From an uncultured Microbacterium sp. (GTDB lineage: Bacteria > Actinomycetota > Actinomycetes > Actinomycetales > Microbacteriaceae): a DNA stretch of 64,000 nt. The notes beneath the pieces were generated by a model. That model saw nothing but the letters and a program-made list of their open reading frames with translations. It was not told the DNA's origin and made no database searches. This document shows, piece by piece, positions 1 to 7,257 of the stretch (the first letter of the stretch is position 1; every line of letters begins with the position of its first letter). Where the stretch lies: the NCBI RefSeq assembly GCF_937927635.1, contig NZ_CALBRW010000016.1, positions 248,001-312,000 on the forward strand, given 5' to 3'. Both the position numbers and the translations under genes were made by a program.

Positions 1-1511
1 GCCACGAACACGTCATCGATGCCGACAGCGGGCTCGTTCGGGTGCTCGTAGGTGGCGCCGTCAGCCACGCCCATAGGATCCACCAGCAGCACATCGGCCA
101 GCGCACCCGCCTCGATCGCGCCACGACGCCCGAGGCCGAACCTGCGGACGGGCTGCGCGGAGAGGTGGTGCACGGCATCCGCCCACGACCAGGTGCCCAG
201 TTCGCGCACGAACAGACGCAGGTAGCGCGCGAACGACCCCGCCGCGCGCGGATGCGGATGCGCGCCGATGAAGATGCCGTCGGATCCCCCGGTGTGCGCG
301 GGGTGCGCGACGATGCGCGCGAGGTCGGTGTCGGGGCGCGGGTTGTGCACGGCCATGACGGCGCTGACCTCCATGCGAGAGGCGGCGAGCAGGTCGAAGG
401 CGAGATCCATCGGGTCGGCGTCGGACCGCGCCGCGGCCTCGCGCAGGGTGAGCCCGTGCGCCCAGGCGAAGTCGGATGCCGCGATGTGCGCGAGCGTGAT
501 CATGTCCGGCCACGCGGGCCCCAGGCTCGGGCTGTGCGATGCCCGCTGCGCGCACGTCTCGCGCAGCCGGTCCCTGGTCGTCGGGTCAGTGAAGCGCGCC
601 ACGATCTCGCCGGTCGGCAGCGCCGAGATCTCCGGCGGGAGCAGCGGCATGCCCAGCAGGGTGCAGCCGCGGATGTAAGGGTAGGCGTCGAAGCTGGCGT
701 CGATGCCGGCCGCGGCGAGCGCGTCGAGCTGGGCGAGCACGATCCCGGCGTCGGCGTGCAGGTGCGACACGTGCACGGGCAGCGGCATCCCGGCCTCGCG
801 CGAGGCGAGCTGCGAGATCTCGCGCATCTCGTCGATGCCGGCGGCGGCGTTGTTCTCGTACCCGCCGCGCATGTGGCTGACGTATACGCCCCCGGCGCGC
901 GCGACTGGCACGCACAGCGGGGCGATCTCCGCCGCATCCTGGAAGATGCCAGGCACGTAGTCCAGGCCGGTCGACAGGCCCAGTGCGCCCTCCGCCATCC
1001 CCTGTGCGACGAGGGCCGCCATGCGCACGCGCTCGTCGTCCGAGGCGGCGCCCTCCCGCCGGCCGCACACTTCGAAGCGCACGGTCCCGGCGGGTACGAG
1101 GTACCCGGCGTTGATCGGCGAGGCGTCGTCGACGGCACCCAGCAGCGCGGCGACACCGCCGCCGCGGTACACGGGGTGCGGGCCGTTGATCGCGGCGAAG
1201 TAGTCGGTCGCGTAGCGGCCGTCGCCCGGCGCGTACGAGACGCCGTCCTGCCCGCCGATCACCGTCGTCACGCCCTGGCGCAGCAGCGATGCGGTCACGG
1301 CGGGATCGCGCAGCAGGCCGTCGGCGTGCGAGTGCGCGTCGACGAATCCCGGCAGGATCAGGCGCCCGGCGGCGTCGACCACCGCATCGCCGTCACGCGC
1401 CGGCACCTCGCCGACGGCGGTGATCACGGCGCCCTCGAACGCGACATCGGCGCGCTCGAGACCGGCGGGGGCGACGATCGATCCGCCGCGGAGGACCGTA
1501 CGAGTGCTCAT
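1..1511 (-). CDS. D-aminoacylase-type amidohydrolase (C-terminus outside window)
   Basis: This is a metal-dependent hydrolase of the N-acyl-D-amino-acid deacylase group of the amidohydrolase superfamily, expected to remove an acyl group from an N-acyl D-amino acid in the cytoplasm. An N-terminal beta-sandwich segment leads into the metal-binding HxH (DAHSHAD, residues 60 and 62), followed by VSHMRGG, VSHLHAD, a late TGGSDG with HPHPR, and the family's C-terminal RRGAIEAGALADV strand. About 503 residues are visible, so probably only a short tail is missing. The ATG lies 14 nt after the PLP-enzyme gene, whose stop codon overlaps a GAGGAG ribosome site, so the two form one operon running off the left edge. 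The context favours an amino-sugar acid substrate, which is inference. Confidence 0.85.
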   Translation of the reverse strand, partial: MSTRTVLRGGSIVAPAGLERADVAFEGAVITAVGEVPARDGDAVVDAAGRLILPGFVDAHSHADGLLRDPAVTASLLRQGVTTVIGGQDGVSYAPGDGRYATDYFAAINGPHPVYRGGGVAALLGAVDDASPINAGYLVPAGTVRFEVCGRREGAASDDERVRMAALVAQGMAEGALGLSTGLDYVPGIFQDAAEIAPLCVPVARAGGVYVSHMRGGYENNAAAGIDEMREISQLASREAGMPLPVHVSHLHADAGIVLAQLDALAAAGIDASFDAYPYIRGCTLLGMPLLPPEISALPTGEIVARFTDPTTRDRLRETCAQRASHSPSLGPAWPDMITLAHIAASDFAWAHGLTLREAAARSDADPMDLAFDLLAASRMEVSAVMAVHNPRPDTDLARIVAHPAHTGGSDGIFIGAHPHPRAAGSFARYLRLFVRELGTWSWADAVHHLSAQPVRRFGLGRRGAIEAGALADVLLVDPMGVADGATYEHPNEPAVGIDDVFV

Positions 1512-1525
1512 CAGGATGCCGCTCC

Positions 1526-2779
1526 TCAGAACCAGGTGCGGATCAGGTCGACGATGACGCCGGACTCGACGCTGTCCACCACCGGCAGCACCCGCCACTT
1601 GTCGAACGCCGTGCACGGGTGCGACAGCCCGAAGCGCACGACCGAGCCCACCGCCAGCGGCTCGGCAGGACGCACGTAGGAGTGCTGATCGTTCATCGCC
1701 GAGACGACGGCGTCGACCGGATGCCACGAGCCGGCGAGCTCATCGGCGGCGGCACGCGGGATGGGCAGCCCCTCGTCGTAGGGGAAGTCGCGCTTGCCTG
1801 CATCCACCAGCGCCAGCCCGGGCTCGGGGCTGGACACCACCCGTGCGATCCCGTGCATGGCGTTGACGAAGTGCGGGCCCTGCCCGGTGCCGCCCTCGTC
1901 GAACGGCGAGATTCCGCGGTAGAAGCCGTCGTCGTGCACGATGTACGCGCCGGAGCGCAGCGTGAAGCGGGTGCGGCCGTCGCGCTCGGCGCCGGCCCAC
2001 ACGTCGGCGACGATCTCGAAGTACGCGCTGCCGCCTGCGGTGACGTACAGCTCGCCGTCGTCGTACAGCTCGGCGAGCGACCGATGCAGCTCGAGCTGGG
2101 CCTGCAGGTAGGCGCGCACGGCGGCGAGCCCCTCCGGGGAGCGGTCGTGCGCCAGGCTGCCCTCGTAGCCGGCCACGCCCGCCAGTCGCAGCGCATCGGA
2201 TGCCGCCAGGCGACTGGCCACGGCGACCGCCTCCTCGATCGACCGGGCGCCGGTGCGGCCGCCGGCGGCGCCCAGTTCGACGCAGACATCGATCGGCCGG
2301 GGCAGGTCGACGCCGTGCAGGGCCTGCTCCATGGCGTCGACCGTGGCGATCGAGTCGGCCCAGCACACGAAGCGGAAGTCCGGGTCGGCGAGCTCGCCGG
2401 CCAGCCAGGTCAGCGAACGCGGGTCGACGGCGGAGTTGGCCAGCATGATCGAGTCCAGGCCCAGGTCGCGGCCGGTGCGCACCTGCCCCATGGTGGCGAG
2501 GGTGATGCCGAGCGCACCGGCATCGGTCTGCCGCTTCCACAGTGCGGGGGCCATCGTGGTCTTGCCATGCGGCATGATCTCCAGGTCGCGCTCGGCGCAC
2601 CAGGCGGCCATGGTCGCGACGTTCGCGCGCATCGCGGCGTCGTCCAGCACGACCAGCGGCGTCCAGAACTCGTCCAGCCGCGGCGCGGTCGCGAGGAAGG
2701 CGGATGCCGTCATGCCGACGGCGCGCGTCGGGATGCCCTTGTCCCGCGCGGTGAGCAGCTCATCGGTCGCGTCGATCAT
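1526..2779 (-). CDS. D-serine-dehydratase-like PLP enzyme (amino acid deaminase)
   Basis: A fold-type III pyridoxal-phosphate enzyme related to D-serine dehydratase, D-threonine aldolase and D-3-hydroxyaspartate dehydratase. An alanine-racemase-like N-terminal barrel carries the PLP lysine in PHGKTTMAP (Lys about 73). The C-terminal barrel ends with HPCTAFDKW (His about 387, Cys about 389), the zinc ligands of the eukaryotic-type D-serine dehydratases. At 417 residues it is of family length. The ATG follows GAGAGGATCGGA. It is the first gene of the minus-strand operon with the amidohydrolase and is divergent from the sugar kinase. The family removes ammonia from D-beta-hydroxy amino acids. 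With a KDG-type kinase and KDPG aldolase next door, D-glucosaminate to 2-keto-3-deoxygluconate is an attractive guess; D-serine or D-threonine remain possible. Confidence 0.85.
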   Translation of the reverse strand: MIDATDELLTARDKGIPTRAVGMTASAFLATAPRLDEFWTPLVVLDDAAMRANVATMAAWCAERDLEIMPHGKTTMAPALWKRQTDAGALGITLATMGQVRTGRDLGLDSIMLANSAVDPRSLTWLAGELADPDFRFVCWADSIATVDAMEQALHGVDLPRPIDVCVELGAAGGRTGARSIEEAVAVASRLAASDALRLAGVAGYEGSLAHDRSPEGLAAVRAYLQAQLELHRSLAELYDDGELYVTAGGSAYFEIVADVWAGAERDGRTRFTLRSGAYIVHDDGFYRGISPFDEGGTGQGPHFVNAMHGIARVVSSPEPGLALVDAGKRDFPYDEGLPIPRAAADELAGSWHPVDAVVSAMNDQHSYVRPAEPLAVGSVVRFGLSHPCTAFDKWRVLPVVDSVESGVIVDLIRTWF

Positions 2780-2799
2780 TCCGATCCTCTCTCCTGCTG

Positions 2800-2824
2800 T
2801 GCAACTGTTGCAACGTGCGTTGCA
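2800..2824. promoter_or_regulatory. Three-half-site palindromic operator in divergent promoter
   Basis: Between the divergent PLP-enzyme and sugar-kinase genes, TGCAAC (2800-2805) faces GTTGCA (2807-2812) across one base, and an overlapping pair, TGCAAC (2809-2814) and GTTGCA (2819-2824), is separated by four bases. The array lies about 20 nt upstream of one start codon and 33 nt from the other, so one bound protein could control both transcripts. No regulator gene is adjacent in the window. Confidence 0.6.
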
Positions 2825-2856
2825 TCACCTGCACAGCCGCTCTCATCATGGTACTC

Positions 2857-3765
2857 ATGCCCGTTGCCCCCGCACCACGCCTCATCACGATCGGCGAGAC
2901 GATGGCCCTCGTCACCCCGGCCCACGCCGAGCCCCTCGCGACCGCGCAGGATGTGCGGCTGCTGATCGGCGGCGCCGAGTCGAACGTGGCCGTGCACGCC
3001 GTGCGGCTGGGCATCCCGACCGCCTGGGTCAGCGCCCTCGGCGACGACGCCCTCGGCATGCGCGTGCTCGACGAGGTCGCCCGGCACGGCGTCGACGTGC
3101 GCGGCGTCACGCGCAATCCGGATGCTCCGACCGGGGTCTACTTCAAGGATCCCGGCCGCGGCGTGCTGTACTACCGCCGCGGATCGGCCGCATCGCTGCT
3201 GGGTCCGGAAGACATCGCGGGCGCGCCGTTGGAGGATGCCGAGATCGTGCACGTATCCGGCATCACTCCGGCCCTGTCGCCCCGCTGCGCGGCGCTGATC
3301 GAGAGCGTGTTCGCGCGCGTGGGCGCCGCCGGCGGCATCCTCAGCTTCGACGTGAACCACCGCGCGGCTCTCTGGAAGCCCGGTACCGCGGCATCCGCTC
3401 TGCTGACGCTCGCGCGCCGGGCGGACATCGTCTTCGTCGGACTCGACGAGGCCGAAGGACTGTGGGGCACCGCCGACGCCGACGCCGTGCGCGCCCTGGT
3501 GCCCGAGCCGGCGGTCGTCGTCGTCAAGGACGGCGACGTGGGCGCCACCGAGTTCGACCGCCGCACCGGAGAGGACCTGCGCACCTTCGTGCCAGCGATC
3601 CGCACCGAGGTGGTGGAGCCGGTCGGCGCCGGCGACGCGTTCGCCGCCGGCTACCTGGCCGCCCGCCTGCAGGGCGCCGATGCCGTCACCCGCCTCACCG
3701 GAGGGCATCGCCGCGCGCATCTCGTGCTGCAGTCCACCGACGATCTTCCGCCGCTCGACAACTGA
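2857..3765 (+). CDS. PfkB-family sugar kinase, probably 2-keto-3-deoxygluconate kinase
   Basis: A ribokinase-fold (PfkB) kinase of 302 residues. It opens with LITIGETMALV, typical of KDG kinases, has the sugar-binding GGAESNVAVHAVRLG, and carries the catalytic VGAGDAFAAGYLA near the C-terminus (Asp about 260). The KDPG aldolase gene follows after 13 nt, which makes phosphorylation of 2-keto-3-deoxygluconate to KDPG the likely reaction. I chose the ATG at 2857 because the homologous part starts there; an in-frame ATG at 2848 is possible and neither has a clear ribosome site. The gene is divergent from the PLP-enzyme/amidohydrolase operon across the TGCAAC palindromes. Fructokinase or another PfkB specificity cannot be excluded. 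Confidence 0.8.
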   Translation: MPVAPAPRLITIGETMALVTPAHAEPLATAQDVRLLIGGAESNVAVHAVRLGIPTAWVSALGDDALGMRVLDEVARHGVDVRGVTRNPDAPTGVYFKDPGRGVLYYRRGSAASLLGPEDIAGAPLEDAEIVHVSGITPALSPRCAALIESVFARVGAAGGILSFDVNHRAALWKPGTAASALLTLARRADIVFVGLDEAEGLWGTADADAVRALVPEPAVVVVKDGDVGATEFDRRTGEDLRTFVPAIRTEVVEPVGAGDAFAAGYLAARLQGADAVTRLTGGHRRAHLVLQSTDDLPPLDN

Positions 3766-3778
3766 AAGGCCCCCGCCC

Positions 3779-4381
3779 ATGACTGACAACTCCGCTTTCG
3801 ACCAGCTGTTCGGCGCGGTGCCGCTGATGGCCATCCTGCGCGGCATGGGGGTCGAGCGCACGCTCGCCACCGCCACGCGCGCCTGGGATCTGGGCATCAC
3901 GGTCGTCGAGGTGCCCGTGCAGACGCCCGCCGATGTCGAGGCGCTGCGCGTGCTGGCCGAAGCGGCGCGCGAGCGCGGCCTGGTGGTCGGCGCGGGCACC
4001 GTGATCTCGCCCGAGCACGTGCGGCAGGCGGCTGATGCGGGGGCCGCGTTCACCGTGAGTCCCGGCCTGGACCTCGAGATCGTGCGCGCTTCGCACGAGG
4101 CGGGGATGCCGCCGCTGCCCGGCGTCTCGACGGCGACCGAGGTGCAGCACGCGCTGCGCGAGGGGCTCACCTGGATGAAGGCGTTCCCCGCATCGCTGCT
4201 GGGCACCGGCTGGTTCCCCGCGATGCGCGGCCCGTTCCCGCAGGCGAAGTTCGTCGCCACCGGCGGCATGGGCTCCGCCAACGCCCGGGAGTTCCTGGCC
4301 GCCGGGGTGCGCGTGGTAGCCGTGGGCTCCGCCCTGGAGGACGAGTCCCAGCTCCCCGCCCTGGCGAGTCTCCTGTCCTGA
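3779..4381 (+). CDS. eda: KDPG/KHG aldolase
   Basis: 2-dehydro-3-deoxy-phosphogluconate aldolase, a class I Schiff-base aldolase that splits KDPG into pyruvate and glyceraldehyde 3-phosphate. The 200-residue chain has the expected Glu in VVEVPVQTP (about 44), GAGTVISPEH, SPGLDLE, and the Schiff-base lysine in WMKAFPAS (Lys 134), then the phosphate-binding ATGGMGSAN. The ATG at 3779 follows GAAAGGCCCCCGCCC and lies 13 nt after the kinase stop, so the two form an operon. A longer upstream frame would overlap the kinase and is not needed. The gene ends just before a long hairpin. Confidence 0.9.
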   Translation: MTDNSAFDQLFGAVPLMAILRGMGVERTLATATRAWDLGITVVEVPVQTPADVEALRVLAEAARERGLVVGAGTVISPEHVRQAADAGAAFTVSPGLDLEIVRASHEAGMPPLPGVSTATEVQHALREGLTWMKAFPASLLGTGWFPAMRGPFPQAKFVATGGMGSANAREFLAAGVRVVAVGSALEDESQLPALASLLS

Positions 4382-4416
4382 CGCCCCGCACGCCCCGCCC
4401 GCCCGGCACGGCTCGC

Positions 4417-4500
4417 CGTCGAGAGCACGACACGTCGCCGAGTGCACGGCCTGTTCGCGTGAACAGGCCGTGCACTCGGCGACTTCATGTGCTCTCGACG
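4417..4500. repeat. Long nested hairpin (dispersed palindrome family F3, copy 1)
   Basis: Two nested inverted repeats lie between the convergent aldolase and transporter genes. The outer arms are CGTCGAGAGCAC (4417-4428) and its complement (4489-4500). The inner arms are 23 bp and perfectly matched (4434-4456 with 4461-4483) around a 4-nt loop. There is no T tract. The left half is nearly the same as a second copy at 30714-30795, so this is a dispersed element that may also work as a bidirectional terminator. Confidence 0.85.
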
Positions 4501-4502
4501 CA

Positions 4503-4545
4503 TAAGGGGTGGGGACGGGGTACGTATAAGGGGTGGGGGCGGGGT
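4503..4545. repeat. G-rich direct repeat, two copies
   Basis: Two 19-nt copies of TAAGGGGTGGGGRCGGGGT (4503-4521 and 4527-4545) differ at one base. Each has three runs of four or more G, enough together for a G-quadruplex on the plus strand. They sit just past the end of the transporter gene and directly after the F3 hairpin. Copy 2 of F3 is also followed by AAGGGGTG. Confidence 0.7.
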
Positions 4546-5888
4546 CAGAGGGCCCGGGTGGCGGCCAGCTCGTGCAGGCGGCCGGCGCCCTCCACGTCGG
4601 GGCGGATGGATGCCACCAGGGTGGCGATCACGCCGACGATGGCGATCACCGCGGAGTAGACCACCACGGGCCAGAAGGCACCGCCGGCGGCGGCCACCAG
4701 GGCAGCGCAGATCAGCGGGGCGAACCCGCCGCCCAGCGTGTTCGAGAACTGGTATCCGATGTTGACGCCGGTGGTACGCGCCTCCGCGTCGAACATCTCC
4801 ACCAGCATGGTCGACAGGGTGGCCTGCATGGCCACGCCGAACACGACGAAGCCGAGGATCTGGCCGAGCCAGATCAGCCACATGTTGCCGGTGGTGAACA
4901 GCGCGAACGCCGGATAGACCATGGCGGCGAAGCCGAGGCATCCGATGATGTACACCGTGCGACGGCCGATCCGGTCGGAGATGTGCCCCCACAGCGGAGC
5001 GACGAAGATCTGCAGCAGCCCGACCATCATCGTGCCGGCGAAGCCCATCCACGCGGGCAGGTGCTTGTTCGTCACCATGAAGCCCAGGCCGTAGGTGAGG
5101 ATGACATAGCCGGCGATCGACTGCGGAAGTCCGATCAGGATGCCCATGATCGCGTTCTTCGGGTGACGGAACACCTCGACCAGCGGGTTGGCCTTTTTGC
5201 CCGCCGCGGCGATCTGCAGCGTCTGGGTCTGGACGAACTCGTCGGACTCCTCGAGCTTGCGCCGCAGGAGGATGGCGATGGCCGCCAGCACGATCGAGAA
5301 GACGAACGGGATGCGCCAGCCCCACTCGATGAACCAGGAGCCGGGGGTCAGACCGAGCGCGGCCATCAGACCACCCGAGACCATGTTGGCGATGCCCGCA
5401 CCCGAGATCAGGAACGCGCCGTACAGGCCGTGCTTGCCGGTGGGGGCGTTCTCGACGACCATCGTCGCCGCGCCGCCCATCTCGCCGCCGACGAAGAAGC
5501 CCTGGAACATCCGGCACAGGATCAGCAGGATCGGCGCGATCACGCCGATCTGATGATCCGGCGGGATGAGCCCGATGCCGGTGGTGGCCAGGCCCATGCC
5601 GACCACGGTGATCATCAGCACGGGCTTCCGACCCATCCGATCGCCGACGATGCCCCAGATGATCCCGCCGAGCGGGCGCAGCAGGAAGCCGACGGCGAAG
5701 GTCGCGAACGACGACAGCTGGGCCATGATCGGGTCGTCGGTCGAGAAGAACACCGCGGGGAAGACGGCCGCCGAGGCGAGGCCGTACAGGTAGTAGTCGT
5801 AGTACTCCATCAGGGTGCCGATGGAGCCGCCGGCGATCATCCGGCGCTGGCGCGCGGTCAGCCCTCTCGGGGCCACGGCCTGGGACAT
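4545..5888 (-). CDS. MFS transporter, metabolite:H+ symporter (MHS) type
   Basis: A 12-helix major facilitator of 447 residues, like the MHS family that imports organic acids or zwitterions with protons. Seen are GTLMEYYDYYLYG in helix 1, the loop 2-3 signature GDRMGRKPVL, CRMFQGFFVGGEMGG in helix 4-5, and the repeated signature HISDRIGRRTVY in the second half. I chose the ATG at 5888 because AAGGAGGCTCCC stands directly before it; a start 13 codons upstream lacks this. It is divergent from the YheO-type regulator, which probably controls it through the palindrome at 5963. The substrate is unknown; an amino acid or sugar acid would fit the neighbours. Confidence 0.85.
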   Translation of the reverse strand: MSQAVAPRGLTARQRRMIAGGSIGTLMEYYDYYLYGLASAAVFPAVFFSTDDPIMAQLSSFATFAVGFLLRPLGGIIWGIVGDRMGRKPVLMITVVGMGLATTGIGLIPPDHQIGVIAPILLILCRMFQGFFVGGEMGGAATMVVENAPTGKHGLYGAFLISGAGIANMVSGGLMAALGLTPGSWFIEWGWRIPFVFSIVLAAIAILLRRKLEESDEFVQTQTLQIAAAGKKANPLVEVFRHPKNAIMGILIGLPQSIAGYVILTYGLGFMVTNKHLPAWMGFAGTMMVGLLQIFVAPLWGHISDRIGRRTVYIIGCLGFAAMVYPAFALFTTGNMWLIWLGQILGFVVFGVAMQATLSTMLVEMFDAEARTTGVNIGYQFSNTLGGGFAPLICAALVAAAGGAFWPVVVYSAVIAIVGVIATLVASIRPDVEGAGRLHELAATRAL

Positions 5889-5962
5889 GGGAGCCTCCTT
5901 GCTCTGCGAGGGATCGGTCGGGATCACCCTCGACGTGACGTAGGGTCGCCGCTAAGATATCC

Positions 5963-5985
5963 CGTAGACAGACATTCTGTCTACG
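5963..5985. promoter_or_regulatory. Perfect palindromic operator, transporter/YheO-regulator promoter
   Basis: A 10-bp arm CGTAGACAGA and its exact reverse complement are separated by three bases. It lies 31 nt before the regulator start and 74 nt before the transporter start, inside an AT-richer patch, so it can serve autoregulation and control of the transporter. Confidence 0.7.
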
Positions 5986-6016
5986 TTGAATAATTCTTGT
6001 AAAGCTCAGGTGCACG

Positions 6017-6736
6017 ATGACGACACGAACAGCGACCGACGACACGGCATCCGCGCTCGCCGACGCCGCCGCACGGCAGACCTACGAGACCGCCGACGAG
6101 GTGCTGCGGCTGTACCAACCCGTGATGCGCGCGCTCGCCACGGCCGCCGGGCCGTCCGTCGAGGTCGTGCTGCACAACCTCGACGGAAGCGACGTCGACC
6201 TGGACCACACGATCATGGCGATCGAGAACGGCCACGTCACCGGCCGCGCGGTCGGCGGCCCCTCCACCTCGCTCGGCCTGGACGTGCTCAAGGACAGGCG
6301 GCGGAACCACGACGCGTTCGGCTACCGCGCCGTCACCAGCGATGGGCGCGAACTGCGCAGCTCGTCGATCTACTTCCACAACGCGTCCGGCGACATCATC
6401 GCCTCGCTGTGCATCAACGTCGACCTGAGCCCCCTGCAGCAGGCGCGCAACATGATCGAGGCGCTGCTGCCGGTATCGCCGACAGGCGCCGAGGAGGCAC
6501 CGCAGGAGCACTTCGGCTCCGACCTGCTCTCGGTGATGGATCAGATGATCTCCGAGGCCATCGCCGAGATCGGCCGGCCCGTGGAGCAGATGTCCCGCGA
6601 CGACAGGATCGCCGTGCTGGAGAAGCTCGAGAAGCGCGGAGTGACGCAGATGCGCAAATCCATCGAGACCATCGCGAAGCGCCTGCACGTGTCGCGGGTG
6701 ACCGCGTACGCCTACCTCGATGAGGCGAGGAGCTGA
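6017..6736 (+). CDS. YheO-type PAS/HTH transcriptional regulator
   Basis: A 239-residue regulator with an N-terminal YheO-like PAS domain (about 25-145; PSVEVVLHNLDG, GRAVGGPSTSLGLDVLKD, SSSIYFHNASGDIIASLCINVDL) and a C-terminal helix-turn-helix (about 195-238; SIETIAKRLHVSRVTAYAYLDEAR). Members such as DauR sense amino acids, including D-amino acids, or their catabolites. An AGG stands 6 nt before the ATG. It is divergent from the MHS transporter over a perfect palindrome and overlaps the rhodanese gene by one base (TGATG), so those two are co-transcribed. The ligand is not shown by the sequence. Confidence 0.85.
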   Translation: MTTRTATDDTASALADAAARQTYETADEVLRLYQPVMRALATAAGPSVEVVLHNLDGSDVDLDHTIMAIENGHVTGRAVGGPSTSLGLDVLKDRRRNHDAFGYRAVTSDGRELRSSSIYFHNASGDIIASLCINVDLSPLQQARNMIEALLPVSPTGAEEAPQEHFGSDLLSVMDQMISEAIAEIGRPVEQMSRDDRIAVLEKLEKRGVTQMRKSIETIAKRLHVSRVTAYAYLDEARS

Positions 6737-7143
6737 TGGACGGCATCGCCGCCCGGCTCGCGTTCGTCGACGCGCGCCTGGCCTACGAGATCGACGTGGT
6801 GGCCGCATCGCGCGCGGTCGCGGCGGGCTCCGCCGTGCTCGTCGACACGCGCCGGCAGGAGTCCTGGGACCACGGGCACATCGCCGGAGCGCTGCATCTT
6901 CCGGCATCCGCTCTCGCCACCGGACTCGACGACCTTCCCCGCGACCGCACGCTGATCGTGTACGGCTGGGGCCCGGGATGCAACGGCGCGACCACCACCG
7001 CCCGCATCCTGCTGGCTGCGGGACTGGACACCCGCGAGCTGCTCGGCGGCTACGAGTACTGGGTGCGCAACGGCTTCCCGACCGAGTCGGGCGGCGCAGT
7101 GACCCGCCAGGCGCCGGATCCGCTGGTCACGGCCGAGGCCTGA
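6736..7143 (+). CDS. Rhodanese-domain protein
   Basis: A single-domain rhodanese of 135 residues. It has the AVLVDTRRQESWDHGHIAGALHLP segment (about 33-56, split here only by its two motifs DTRR and HIAGALHLP) and the active-site loop GWGPGCNGATTTA with Cys 82, followed by the GGYEYW substrate-side motif. Rhodaneses carry persulfide sulfur on that cysteine. It starts at the ATG overlapping the stop of the YheO-type regulator. Its role in this unit is unknown; a link to sulfur amino acid use is only a guess. It ends 16 nt before a large terminator-like hairpin. Confidence 0.85.
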   Translation: MDGIAARLAFVDARLAYEIDVVAASRAVAAGSAVLVDTRRQESWDHGHIAGALHLPASALATGLDDLPRDRTLIVYGWGPGCNGATTTARILLAAGLDTRELLGGYEYWVRNGFPTESGGAVTRQAPDPLVTAEA

Positions 7144-7159
7144 CGGCTCGAGCCCCCCC

Positions 7160-7245
7160 TCGCCGAGACCCCTCACCAGCGCCGAGACCCCTCCTGAGCC
7201 GCGTCGCCCACGAGGGGTGTCGGCGGCCAGGAGGGGTCTCGGCGA
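7160..7245. terminator. Nested double hairpin between convergent genes
   Basis: Outer arms TCGCCGAGACCCCTC (7160-7174) and its exact complement (7231-7245) enclose a second pair, GCCGAGACCCCTC (7180-7192) and GAGGGGTGTCGGC (7212-7224), with one mismatch. It lies between the rhodanese stop and the end of the osmoprotectant-binding gene, so it can terminate both. The 86-bp size and TCGCCGAG core resemble family F3. Confidence 0.75.
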
Positions 7246-7257
7246 AGGTGCGGCTGC

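Noticed and set aside
2800..2824. Short regularly spaced repeats as a CRISPR remnant
   Set aside because: Half-sites are 6 nt with spacers of 1-6 nt; far too short for CRISPR and typical of an operator. No cas gene is present.
2776..6045. Minus-strand open frame of 1089 codons across the kinase, aldolase and transporter
   Set aside because: Low-complexity Arg/Gly/Ala protein without motifs; the real genes in other frames have full catalytic motifs and ribosome sites. Long empty frames are expected at this GC content.
7160..7245. Double hairpin as a tRNA or structured RNA gene
   Set aside because: No anticodon or T-loop pattern; nested perfect stems between convergent genes fit a bidirectional terminator.
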